Assembly (NCBI GenBank): GCA_023257325.1
Contig: JALRCP010000149.1
Location: 1 to 15,102, forward strand
From: Polynucleobacter sp.
GTDB lineage: Bacteria; Pseudomonadota; Gammaproteobacteria; Burkholderiales; Burkholderiaceae
Direction of reading: 5' to 3'
DNA: 15,102 nt
How positions within the stretch are numbered: position 1 is the stretch's first letter; every line of letters starts with the position of its first letter. Both the position numbers and the translations under genes were made by a program. The notes under the pieces were generated by a model. That model was not told the DNA's origin, did not search any database, and was given only the letters and a program-made list of their open reading frames with translations. Positions 9,175-15,102 of the stretch are shown here, one piece after another.

Positions 9175-9501
9175 ATGAATTTAAAGATTACGAGTCATCA
9201 TGTGGAAATTACTCCAGCCATGCGCTCACATTTGGAAGATAAGCTCATCAAAATTTCCAATCATTTTGACCAAGTTTTGAGTATTTCTGTGACTTTGTCT
9301 ATTAATAATGAAAAAGAGAAAGAATTAAGAAATCACGCAGAAATCACGATCCATATGAAGGGCAAAGACCTATTTGCTGAAGCCCACCATGGAGACATGT
9401 ACCACGCCATGGACTTAGTCATAGACAAACTAGACCGGCAAGTGATCAAGCACAAAGAAAAAGTTCAAGATCACCATCATCAAACCCTGAAAAACACTTG
9501 A
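9175..9501 (+). CDS. hpf: Ribosome hibernation promoting factor (short form)
   Basis: 108 residues of the S30AE family (NLKITSHHVEITPAMRSHLEDK start; beta-alpha-beta-beta-beta-alpha pattern; basic C-terminal helix with DKLDRQVIKHKEK). HPF binds the 30S decoding region and helps form inactive 100S ribosomes in stationary phase. The length marks the short type without the C-terminal dimerisation domain of long HPF. This is one of the few genes here with a strong Shine-Dalgarno (AAAGGGAG, 9161-9168), 12 nt downstream of the rpoN stop, so it is probably made from the rpoN transcript. The His-rich tail (DHHHQ) is unremarkable. The stop codon overlaps a candidate -35 of ptsN. Confidence 0.94.
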   Translation: MNLKITSHHVEITPAMRSHLEDKLIKISNHFDQVLSISVTLSINNEKEKELRNHAEITIHMKGKDLFAEAHHGDMYHAMDLVIDKLDRQVIKHKEKVQDHHHQTLKNT

Positions 9502-9528
9502 TTAAATGTGCCAAGGCAATCTTATAAT
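9498..9528 (+). promoter_or_regulatory. Candidate sigma-70 promoter of ptsN-hprK-rapZ
   Basis: A consensus -10, TATAAT (9523-9528), is preceded by TTGATT (9498-9503, four of six matches to TTGACA) with a 19-nt spacer. Initiation would fall near 9535, leaving a leader of only about 5 nt before the ptsN ATG at 9540, and no Shine-Dalgarno is available there. The spacer is longer than ideal. No sigma-54 GG-N10-GC motif of good quality was seen. Confidence 0.45.
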
Positions 9529-9553
9529 GCACTGCACACATGAATGCCTTGGC
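9510..9553. repeat. Perfect 9-bp inverted repeat bracketing the ptsN promoter box and start codon
   Basis: GCCAAGGCA (9510-9518) and TGCCTTGGC (9545-9553) are exact inverted copies, 26 nt apart. The spacer holds the TATAAT box and the ptsN ATG (9540-9542); the right arm covers ptsN codons 2-5. A transcript entering from hpf could fold this into a hairpin, whereas a transcript from the local promoter would lack the left arm. No T-run follows, so it is not a typical terminator. Structure is seen; function is inference. Confidence 0.6.
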
Positions 9554-9992
9554 TCAACTGATCACCCCCAACAATATCTCTTTAGATATTGATGTCCCTT
9601 CTCGGGATGAGCTTTTTACATACATCGCCAAACAGTTTGAAAAAAATCATGCCATCTCGGCAGATTTAGTCAAAACTTGCCTAGAAGAACGTGAAGCCCT
9701 TGGTTCAACTTCCCTAGGAAGTGGAATTGCTATTCCTCACGGTCGCGTAAAGCAACTGACCCAAGCTCATATAGGGTTTGTAAGGCTTAAAAATGGCATT
9801 GACTTTAAGTCGCCTGACCAGCAACCAGTTAAAGCGATTGTGATTATGTTGGTCCCTGAAGTCGCCACTCAACTGCATCTTGATATCCTGGCTCAGATTG
9901 CACAAATGCTTTCTGATGCAAAAGCAAAAAATTTCTTACTGACCGAGCCTAGCCCTGATAAGATTTATCAATTGCTAACCGCCTGGAATTAA
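9540..9992 (+). CDS. ptsN: Nitrogen-regulatory PTS EIIA protein (EIIA-Ntr)
   Basis: 150 residues, a single EIIA type-2 domain of normal PtsN length. It is phosphorylated by the EI-Ntr/NPr relay and acts as a regulator (for example of potassium handling and stress genes in other bacteria) rather than in sugar uptake. The phospho-accepting histidine is H67 in [13 protein letters not shown]. The N terminus [19 protein letters not shown] matches the family and fixes the start at 9540, even though there is no Shine-Dalgarno. It heads a close group with hprK (2-nt gap) and rapZ. Its start codon lies inside the loop of a 9-bp inverted repeat, immediately after a TATAAT box. EI and HPr genes are not in the window. 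Confidence 0.96.
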   Translation: MNALAQLITPNNISLDIDVPSRDELFTYIAKQFEKNHAISADLVKTCLEEREALGSTSLGSGIAIPHGRVKQLTQAHIGFVRLKNGIDFKSPDQQPVKAIVIMLVPEVATQLHLDILAQIAQMLSDAKAKNFLLTEPSPDKIYQLLTAWN

Positions 9993-9994
9993 AA

Positions 9995-10978
9995 ATGACC
10001 CAGCCCCTCAATTTAGCGAGCGTTACTGCGCAATCTTTATTTGATGACAATTTTTCAGAATTAAAGTTAAGCTGGATTGCAGGTCTTGAGGGTGCGGATA
10101 AAAGCTTTAGCCCTGAAGCCGTTAAATTAGCCTCTTCCTCTTCAGACTTGGTGGGTCACCTCAATTTGATTCATCCAGATCGGATGCAAGTCTTTGGTGT
10201 TCCAGAAATCAATTATTACGAAAAACTGGATACAGACAGTCGTAAAAAAGAGCTCGCTGGCTTAATCGCTCTTAAGCCACCCTGCTTAATTGTTGCAGAT
10301 GGGTGCGAACCACACGATGATCTTGTTCTATATTGTCAAAGATCATCAACCCCTCTTTTCAAATCTCCAACCTCCGCAGCCGAAGTCATTGATCGACTGC
10401 GCCTCTATTTAACAAAAGTTGGTGCTCCACGTGTTTCCATGCATGGTGTCTTTATGGACATTTTAGGGATGGGAGTACTCATTACTGGCGACTCAGGCTT
10501 AGGTAAAAGCGAATTAGGTTTGGAGTTGATTTCTCGTGGTCACGGCTTGGTAGCAGATGATGCTGTTGATTTTGCTCGTTTAGGACCAGATTACATTGAA
10601 GGTCGTTGCCCCCCGATCTTAAGAGATCTTTTAGAAGTTCGTGGCTTGGGCTTACTGGATATTCGAACCATATTTGGTGAAACTGCTGTGCGCCGACGCA
10701 TGAAACTTCGATTGATTGTGCAATTGGTGAAACGCAATGATGGAGAATTTGAGCGCTTACCAATTGATGGTCAATCGGTAGATGTTTTAGGTTTAGGCAT
10801 TCGCAGCGTCAAGATTCAAGTGGCGGCAGGTCGAAACTTAGCGGTTTTAGTTGAGGCTGCTGTTCGCAATACGATTCTTCAATTACGTGGCATTGATACT
10901 CTGAAAGAGTTCATGGAGCGCCAACGTCAATTAATGGCCGCAGAAGAGAATCATAAAAATCAGAGTCGCCTAATTTAA
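9995..10978 (+). CDS. hprK: HPr kinase/phosphorylase
   Basis: 327 residues, typical for HprK. The enzyme phosphorylates and dephosphorylates HPr on a regulatory serine. The N-terminal domain (about 1-135) is diverged; the C-terminal catalytic domain shows H150 in the MHGVFMDI stretch, P-loop GDSGLGKS (165-172) followed by [17 protein letters not shown], and the HprK signature [15 protein letters not shown] (from 214). In proteobacteria that lack a full sugar PTS, HprK is usually encoded beside ptsN/ptsH and is thought to tune the regulatory PTS, which fits the position here. The ATG is 2 nt after the ptsN stop; no clear Shine-Dalgarno, so coupling to ptsN is likely. rapZ follows after one nucleotide. 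Confidence 0.96.
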   Translation: MTQPLNLASVTAQSLFDDNFSELKLSWIAGLEGADKSFSPEAVKLASSSSDLVGHLNLIHPDRMQVFGVPEINYYEKLDTDSRKKELAGLIALKPPCLIVADGCEPHDDLVLYCQRSSTPLFKSPTSAAEVIDRLRLYLTKVGAPRVSMHGVFMDILGMGVLITGDSGLGKSELGLELISRGHGLVADDAVDFARLGPDYIEGRCPPILRDLLEVRGLGLLDIRTIFGETAVRRRMKLRLIVQLVKRNDGEFERLPIDGQSVDVLGLGIRSVKIQVAAGRNLAVLVEAAVRNTILQLRGIDTLKEFMERQRQLMAAEENHKNQSRLI

Positions 10979-10979
10979 T

Positions 10980-11879
10980 ATGCGCGTCTTCATCATCACA
11001 GGTATTTCAGGATCAGGCAAGTCAGTTGCATTGAATGCCTTAGAAGATGCAGGCTATGATTGTGTTGATAATCTTCCCGTAGACTTTATTCACGATTTGG
11101 TTGAATCTTTAGGTAAACAAGGTCGGGAAAAAGTTGCTGTTGCAATTGATGGAAGACGTGGACAGTCAATTCAAGAATTACCAAAAACAATTGAGCAACT
11201 AAAATCTAAATACGACGTTCGCGTACTTTTTCTGAACTCCAATACAGAAACATTGGTTCAGCGATTTTCAGAAACTCGCAGAAGACACCCTTTATCTAAG
11301 TCAGATGACAACCGAACGCCACAAGTGGCTTTGATTGATGCCATTGAAAAAGAGCGGGCACTTCTTTCTGAGTTAGCAGAAAGTGCTCACAATATTGACA
11401 CCAGCCACATCAAAGCTCACACACTTAGGTCTTGGATCCAAGATTTATTAAAAGATGAGCGCCCAGGATTGACCATGCTGTTTGAATCCTTTGGTTTTAA
11501 GCATGGCGTTCCTCGAGATGCCGATCTCGTCTTTGATGTTCGCTGCCTCCCAAACCCCCACTATGACCCACAACTAAGGCCATTAACCGGTAACGACCCT
11601 GAAGTTGCCAACTTTCTTAGAGAGCATCCTGAAGTGCAAGCGATGGGAGAAGACATACGACGTTTCATTGAAACTTGGTTACCCAAGTATCAAGCTGACA
11701 AAAGAAGTTATCTAACCGTGGCAATTGGCTGCACTGGCGGACAACATCGCTCCGTCTATCTAGTCAATTGCTTATTTGATTACTTCAAAAAAAGAACTCA
11801 GATTTTTGAAGGCAGCGAACCTCACCTTCTCATTCGCCATCGAGAGTTAGAGTTAAGTTCCTCAAAAAATCAGTCATAG
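10980..11879 (+). CDS. rapZ: RNase adapter / nucleotide-binding protein RapZ (YvcJ/YhbJ family)
   Basis: 299 residues (E. coli RapZ 284). P-loop GISGSGKS at 8-15 in the N-terminal ATPase-like domain, then the conserved block NLPVDF, the [11 protein letters not shown] core, [12 protein letters not shown], and [19 protein letters not shown] in the C-terminal domain. In E. coli RapZ delivers the sRNA GlmZ to RNase E to control GlmS; in other bacteria relatives sense UDP-GlcNAc or nucleotides. The E. coli C terminus ends in a basic KRK tail used for RNA binding; here the chain ends [14 protein letters not shown], without it. The start is one nucleotide after hprK (TAATATG). Its last 50 nt overlap the 3' end of convergent mutY. 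Function in sRNA control is therefore not assured. Confidence 0.95.
   Translation: MRVFIITGISGSGKSVALNALEDAGYDCVDNLPVDFIHDLVESLGKQGREKVAVAIDGRRGQSIQELPKTIEQLKSKYDVRVLFLNSNTETLVQRFSETRRRHPLSKSDDNRTPQVALIDAIEKERALLSELAESAHNIDTSHIKAHTLRSWIQDLLKDERPGLTMLFESFGFKHGVPRDADLVFDVRCLPNPHYDPQLRPLTGNDPEVANFLREHPEVQAMGEDIRRFIETWLPKYQADKRSYLTVAIGCTGGQHRSVYLVNCLFDYFKKRTQIFEGSEPHLLIRHRELELSSSKNQS
11830..11879. other. 50-nt tail-to-tail overlap of rapZ and mutY
   Basis: The rapZ TAG stop is at 11877-11879 and the mutY TGA stop is at 11832-11830 on the other strand, so both coding regions share 50 nt. The overlap encodes the last 16 residues of each protein, including RapZ RHRE and MutY PMTDFLRN. No intrinsic terminator hairpin with a T-run was seen in or next to it, so convergent transcripts probably overlap. 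Confidence 0.9.
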
Positions 11880-12873
11880 GTTTTGGCATCGCCAACTGAT
11901 CTAATTCACTCAAATCAAACCACTGTTGTTGATTGATTGGTCGAGACTGCCTTTCCAAAATGACTTGCTTAGGCTGAATATTTAAGCGCTGATGAGTCAA
12001 TAGATGTCGTATTGGGAGCAGCGCTTGATAGTTTTTTGGCTCAAATGATAGCTCTTCAGGAAAACACCACAATCCCTCCCAAATTCCTTGCTGACATCTT
12101 TTTTCTAAGAGTACTTTACGACGACAAATCAATACCCACCAGGTCAGATCTTTCTGAGTAACTTTTACTTTACGCACCTTCAAAGGAATGGCCTTCACCA
12201 AGTTTTTCTTTTTTGCCTGGCAATTCGATTCAAAGGGGCAGAATTTTTTGGGAACACTCATACATGCTGGCTGATTGGGCGTGCATGCAGTTGCACCAAA
12301 ATCCATTAAGCCTTGAGTGTATGCAACTAAATCTGATTCATTGTGAGGTAAAAGATTTTCGGCATGCGCCCACAAAAGCTTTACTTGAGAAGATTTGGCC
12401 AAGTCTTCTTGAATCCCCCAGATTCTTGCAAGCACTCTTTTCACATTGCCATCCAAAATGGCTGCGTGAACATCATAGGCAAAAACAGCAATTGCTGCTG
12501 CCGTTGATTTACCGATGCCCGGCAGAGATTCCAAAAGTTCGGGGTCTCTTGGGAAAACACCTTGATACTCTTTCACAACAACTTGCGCACAACGATGAAG
12601 GTTTCTAGCACGCGTGTAATATCCCATGCCACTCCACTCAGCAAGCACTTCATCAACAGAAGCTGCTGCCAAAGCTTGCACCGTAGGAAATCTTTTTAAG
12701 AATTGATCGTACCGATGAATCACAGTGGCGACTTGAGTTTGCTGCAACATAATTTCTGACAGCCATACTCGATACGCTGTTCTATTTTTTTGCCAAGGCA
12801 AATCATGGCGTCCATGCTTTTTTTGCCATTGAACTAATTTTTTAGAAAAGTCCTCAACCTTAAAAAATTTCAT
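11830..12873 (-). CDS. mutY: A/G-specific adenine DNA glycosylase
   Basis: 347 residues from the ATG at 12873-12871. MutY removes adenine mispaired with 8-oxoguanine. Catalytic E40 is in [12 protein letters not shown], the HhH is LPGIGKSTA (117-125), and catalytic D141 is in [11 protein letters not shown]. Four cluster cysteines are C197, C204, C212 and C218, spaced C-X6-C-X7-C-X5-C; the usual pattern is C-X6-C-X2-C-X5-C. A C-terminal NUDIX-like 8-oxoG recognition domain follows ([30 protein letters not shown]). A longer reading frame reaches an upstream TTG at 12897, but the ATG chosen here overlaps the mutM TAA by one base (TAATG), and [16 protein letters not shown] suits the family start. 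It is co-directional with and downstream of mutM. Confidence 0.95.
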   Translation of the reverse strand: MKFFKVEDFSKKLVQWQKKHGRHDLPWQKNRTAYRVWLSEIMLQQTQVATVIHRYDQFLKRFPTVQALAAASVDEVLAEWSGMGYYTRARNLHRCAQVVVKEYQGVFPRDPELLESLPGIGKSTAAAIAVFAYDVHAAILDGNVKRVLARIWGIQEDLAKSSQVKLLWAHAENLLPHNESDLVAYTQGLMDFGATACTPNQPACMSVPKKFCPFESNCQAKKKNLVKAIPLKVRKVKVTQKDLTWWVLICRRKVLLEKRCQQGIWEGLWCFPEELSFEPKNYQALLPIRHLLTHQRLNIQPKQVILERQSRPINQQQWFDLSELDQLAMPKPMTDFLRNLTLTLDGE

Positions 12874-13709
12874 TACTTTTTTTGACAATTGGGACAAAAA
12901 TAAGTGGAACGCTGGCCTTGGACAATTTGCTTGATCGGGGTTTTACAAGTCACGCAAGGCAATCCCGCCCGATCGTAAACCTTGGTTTGAAGCATGAAAT
13001 GCCCAGGATCACCCTCGCTGTTCACAAAATCTTTGAGACTGCTACCGCCCGCCTTAATTGCACGACTCAAGGTATCTTTAATTGAATGAGCCAACTTTTC
13101 AGCCTTTGGCTTTGATAATTTTCCAGCCGCCATTGCAGGATGAATGCCTGCCAAAAATAGACTTTCTGAGCAGTAAATATTGCCAACACCCACCACCGCT
13201 TGACCAGCTAGCAACCACTGCTTGATAGCCACTTGTCGACCTTTGGCATGTTGATATAAATGCTGCCCCGCCTTTTCTTTTGAAAAATCCTCAGAAAAGG
13301 GTTCAACGCCCAACTTGGCAATCAGTGGATGATTTTCAATTTCACCCTCTTCATCGCTCGCCCACAACACGGCTCCAAATTTCCTGGGGTCATGCAAACG
13401 CAAAATCTTTTTACCAAATTGAATTTCAATTCGATCATGTTTTTTGATTGGATCACTTGTATTTAATACCCTTAAAACCCCAGTCATTCCCAAATGAATA
13501 ATCAAATAACCATCATTCATTCTAAAAAGCAAGTATTTGCCACGCCTTCTAATATGTGACACCTGTTTACCCGTTAGAATTTTTTCTAAATTTTTAGGAA
13601 CAGGCCAACGCAAGCGACCATCATAAATGGTCACTCCAGTCACTTTTTTACCTAAAACATGGGGCTCAACCCCCAGCTTAGTCACTTCAACTTCTGGCAA
13701 TTCAGGCAT
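12873..13709 (-). CDS. mutM: Formamidopyrimidine-DNA glycosylase
   Basis: 278 residues, normal for Fpg/MutM. It excises 8-oxoguanine and formamidopyrimidines opposite C and cuts the strand (beta,delta-elimination). The N terminus after Met removal is PELPEVEV with catalytic P2 and E3; lysine K58 (RRRGKYLLF) is the conserved active-site lysine; the H2TH region reads QAVVGVGNIYCSESLFLAG; the C-terminal zinc finger has C252, C255, C272 and C275 with the DNA-contacting R267. PELPEVE plus an intact zinc finger favour MutM over endonuclease VIII. It lies immediately upstream of mutY with a one-base overlap, so both GO-repair enzymes come from one transcript. The ATG is preceded by GGGA only 2 nt away and by a TACAAT box 6 nt away, suggesting a leaderless message. 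Confidence 0.97.
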   Translation of the reverse strand: MPELPEVEVTKLGVEPHVLGKKVTGVTIYDGRLRWPVPKNLEKILTGKQVSHIRRRGKYLLFRMNDGYLIIHLGMTGVLRVLNTSDPIKKHDRIEIQFGKKILRLHDPRKFGAVLWASDEEGEIENHPLIAKLGVEPFSEDFSKEKAGQHLYQHAKGRQVAIKQWLLAGQAVVGVGNIYCSESLFLAGIHPAMAAGKLSKPKAEKLAHSIKDTLSRAIKAGGSSLKDFVNSEGDPGHFMLQTKVYDRAGLPCVTCKTPIKQIVQGQRSTYFCPNCQKK

Positions 13710-13744
13710 ATCCCAATTGTAGGCTCTGAGATTAGAATGTGCTT
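13710..13744. promoter_or_regulatory. 35-nt divergent intergenic region with two -10-like boxes
   Basis: Towards mutM, TACAAT (complement of 13716-13721) stands 6 nt before the ATG. Towards the TPR-LolB gene, TAGAAT (13733-13738) also stands 6 nt before the ATG. Each would start transcription at or next to the start codon. The -35 regions fall into this same gap or the opposite gene and are poor matches, and no extended -10 (TGn) is present. The two promoters would overlap and may compete. Confidence 0.35.
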
Positions 13745-15102
13745 ATGAGATCAAAAATCAAATTTTGGCTGGCAACTTCCCTCACGATTGTCAGTATCAA
13801 TGCTTGGGCAAATCAATCAAGCAACTTATCTGCCGAACAAATGTTCCAAATCTTGGCGTCCGAAATCAGCTTGCAACGCGGTGAAGCATCATTGGCTTAC
13901 CAGACTTACATGAGTATGGCCCGATCTTCCCAGGATGCAGCCTTGGCTCAACGCGCCATGGAAATTGCCATTGCAGGCAATTCATCCGAACTAGCACTGG
14001 ATGCCGCCAAACTCTGGGATGAATTAAATCCCAAAGAAGCCAAAGAAATTTTGACAACTTTGTTCATGCTCAATCAACGCTGGGCAGAGAGTATTCAACC
14101 TGCTCAAGCACAACTCAAACAGATTAAATCTACAGCCGCAAAAGAAAAGCTAATTAATAGCTGGAAGCCACTTTTAGCAAGAGCCCAAGATGAAGAAGGT
14201 AGCTTGATTGCCTTTTTCAAAATTTTGCAGCCCTACATCGCTTCCATTAATGATGCAGACATTCTTTACACCTACTCACTCGGAGCAGAAAAAGTCAAAA
14301 ACTTTACCGAAATGGAAAAAGTTTTACGCCGAATCATCGCAAAAAATCCAAATGATAAAAATGCTCTTAACGCATTGGGTTATTCGTTTGCTGATCGCGG
14401 AATTCAATTGCCTGAAGCTGTAAAGCTTTTAAGTAAAGCCCATCAATTGGCTCCCAACGATATGTATATCTTGGATAGCTTGGCATGGGCAAACTATCGC
14501 CTTGGTAATAAAACATTGGCTATTGAGCAATTGCGCAAGGCTTTTGAGACCAAACCCGAAGCAGAGATTGGCGCCCATCTGGGGGAAGTGTTGTGGTCAA
14601 TCAATGATAAAAAAAGTGCCGACCTTGCTTGGCGTCAATCCGAAATACTTGATGCCAATAACAAAACACTCAAAGACACTCTTCAACGCTTATGGCCCAA
14701 TCGAGCTCCCGCCACAAAATCTCAACAGCTCTGGGATGGTCGATTTGCAGTAAAGATGAGCGGCCAAAACGCCACCAACGGGGGCAGTGGTGCCTTTACT
14801 CTGAGCCATGAATCTCAAACAGATATTTTGGACATTAGAAACCCCATGGGGGGTGCCATGGCAAAAATCACCATCAATGCCTCCGGTGCTAAGTTAGAAG
14901 ATGGCGATAAAGTTTTTGAAGCTCATGACGCTGATTTATTGCTACAAAGATATACTGGCTTACCTTTACCAGCTCGCGGACTATCTAAATGGCTCAATGG
15001 TGAGGCTCGTATTGGCGCCCCTGCCAGCCTTGAAAGAGACGAATCTTATCGAACGAAAAAGTTAGTTCAAGACGGCTGGACGATGTTCTTCAGTTGGTCA
15101 GA
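13745..15102 (+). CDS. Periplasmic TPR protein fused to a LolB-like lipoprotein-insertion domain (3' end outside window)
   Basis: A single open frame of 452 complete codons runs off the window end. Residues 1-23 are a Sec signal peptide (MRSKIKFWLATSLTIVSINAWA, likely cut AWA|NQ) without a lipobox cysteine. Residues about 27-325 are helical with TPR units, clearest at about 180-325 (NALNALGYSFADRG, YILDSLAWANYRLGN); the N-terminal part resembles the LbcA-like TPR proteins encoded beside lolB in other proteobacteria, but is shorter than their usual ~550-600 residues. From about residue 330 (WDGRFAVKMSG) the sequence is LolB-like: GGSGAFTLSHES, RNPMG (366-369 is NPMG; E. coli has NPLG with the key Leu68), then ADLLLQRYTGLPLPARGLSKWLNG and GWTMFFSW. 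LolB inserts lipoproteins into the outer membrane. No separate start or signal sequence lies between the domains. Fusion seen directly; function inferred. Confidence 0.85.
   Translation, partial: MRSKIKFWLATSLTIVSINAWANQSSNLSAEQMFQILASEISLQRGEASLAYQTYMSMARSSQDAALAQRAMEIAIAGNSSELALDAAKLWDELNPKEAKEILTTLFMLNQRWAESIQPAQAQLKQIKSTAAKEKLINSWKPLLARAQDEEGSLIAFFKILQPYIASINDADILYTYSLGAEKVKNFTEMEKVLRRIIAKNPNDKNALNALGYSFADRGIQLPEAVKLLSKAHQLAPNDMYILDSLAWANYRLGNKTLAIEQLRKAFETKPEAEIGAHLGEVLWSINDKKSADLAWRQSEILDANNKTLKDTLQRLWPNRAPATKSQQLWDGRFAVKMSGQNATNGGSGAFTLSHESQTDILDIRNPMGGAMAKITINASGAKLEDGDKVFEAHDADLLLQRYTGLPLPARGLSKWLNGEARIGAPASLERDESYRTKKLVQDGWTMFFSWS

Noticed and set aside
9480..9540. Sigma-54 promoter for ptsN
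   Set aside because: No GG-N10-GC pair in a TGGCAC/TTGCT-like context was found; the TATAAT box argues for the housekeeping sigma factor.
9502..9553. Rho-independent terminator after hpf
   Set aside because: The inverted repeat has a 26-nt loop and is not followed by a T-run; its right arm is inside ptsN.
12213..12608. 131-codon open frame antisense to mutY
   Set aside because: Opposite strand of the catalytic and cluster region of mutY; conserved MutY motifs explain the sequence.
12873..12897. Extended MutY start at a TTG codon (eight extra residues, 25-nt overlap with mutM)
   Set aside because: TTG is rare as a start, the extra residues are just the antisense-free reading of the mutM end, and the ATG at 12873 gives the usual one-base TAATG coupling and a family-like N terminus.
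14208..14753. Two short plus-strand frames (71 and 83 codons) in the last part of the window
   Set aside because: They are out-of-frame shadows of the TPR-LolB reading frame, which is continuous and carries recognisable motifs.
13745..15102. TPR-LolB fusion as a simple frameshift or missed-stop artefact
   Set aside because: A single indel would leave a lipoprotein signal sequence and start codon of lolB in another frame; none is present in the 10-15 residue linker, so a real deletion/fusion is more likely.
1..15102. Mobile element, CRISPR array, tRNA or rRNA
   Set aside because: No transposase or integrase motifs, no regularly spaced repeats, and every stretch longer than about 70 nt is accounted for by a conserved core gene.

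Overview
The window is a gene-dense chromosomal segment of a Gram-negative bacterium. The block kdsD-kdsC-lptC-lptA-lptB-rpoN-hpf-ptsN-hprK-rapZ, followed by mutY-mutM and a TPR/lolB locus, and preceded by ssb / MFS transporter / uvrA, is the layout I associate with Burkholderiales (Betaproteobacteria). HPr kinase plus RapZ next to ptsN also fits that group. Base composition looks low for the order (roughly low-to-mid 40s % G+C, judged by eye), so a Polynucleobacter-like freshwater member is my best guess. That assignment is inference; there is no rRNA in the window.

Layout. 1-1340 (minus): the 5' part of ssb and, upstream of it, a YajR-type MFS transporter. 1380-4241 (plus): uvrA, divergent from the transporter. 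4258-7736 (plus): a tight LPS supply and export operon, with kdsD and kdsC (Kdo synthesis) followed by lptC, lptA and lptB (LPS transport). Junctions are 1 to 3 nt gaps or short overlaps. 7792-9501 (plus): rpoN (sigma-54) and hpf (ribosome hibernation). 9540-11879 (plus): ptsN, hprK and rapZ, the regulatory nitrogen-PTS group. 11830-13709 (minus): mutM then mutY, the two GO-system glycosylases, converging on rapZ with a 50-nt tail-to-tail overlap. 13745 to the window end (plus): one open frame joining a TPR protein to a LolB domain, cut by the window edge.

How they work together. Much of the window serves the outer membrane: Kdo production, LPS export, and lipoprotein insertion (LolB). rpoN, hpf, ptsN, hprK and rapZ form a regulatory block linking nitrogen and carbon status to transcription, ribosome dormancy and cell-wall precursor control. 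ssb, uvrA, mutM and mutY are DNA maintenance genes.

Most of this is ordinary core genome, and I found no mobile element, CRISPR array, RNA gene or wholly unknown gene system. The points worth a second look are: (1) the in-frame TPR-LolB fusion with no lipobox; (2) a perfect 9-bp inverted repeat bracketing the -10 box and start codon of ptsN; (3) -10-like hexamers exactly 6 nt upstream of the ATG of three genes, suggesting leaderless mRNAs; (4) a MutY iron-sulfur motif with a 7-residue second spacer instead of 2; (5) RapZ lacking the basic RNA-binding tail known in E. coli. No gene-free stretch exceeds about 70 nt.
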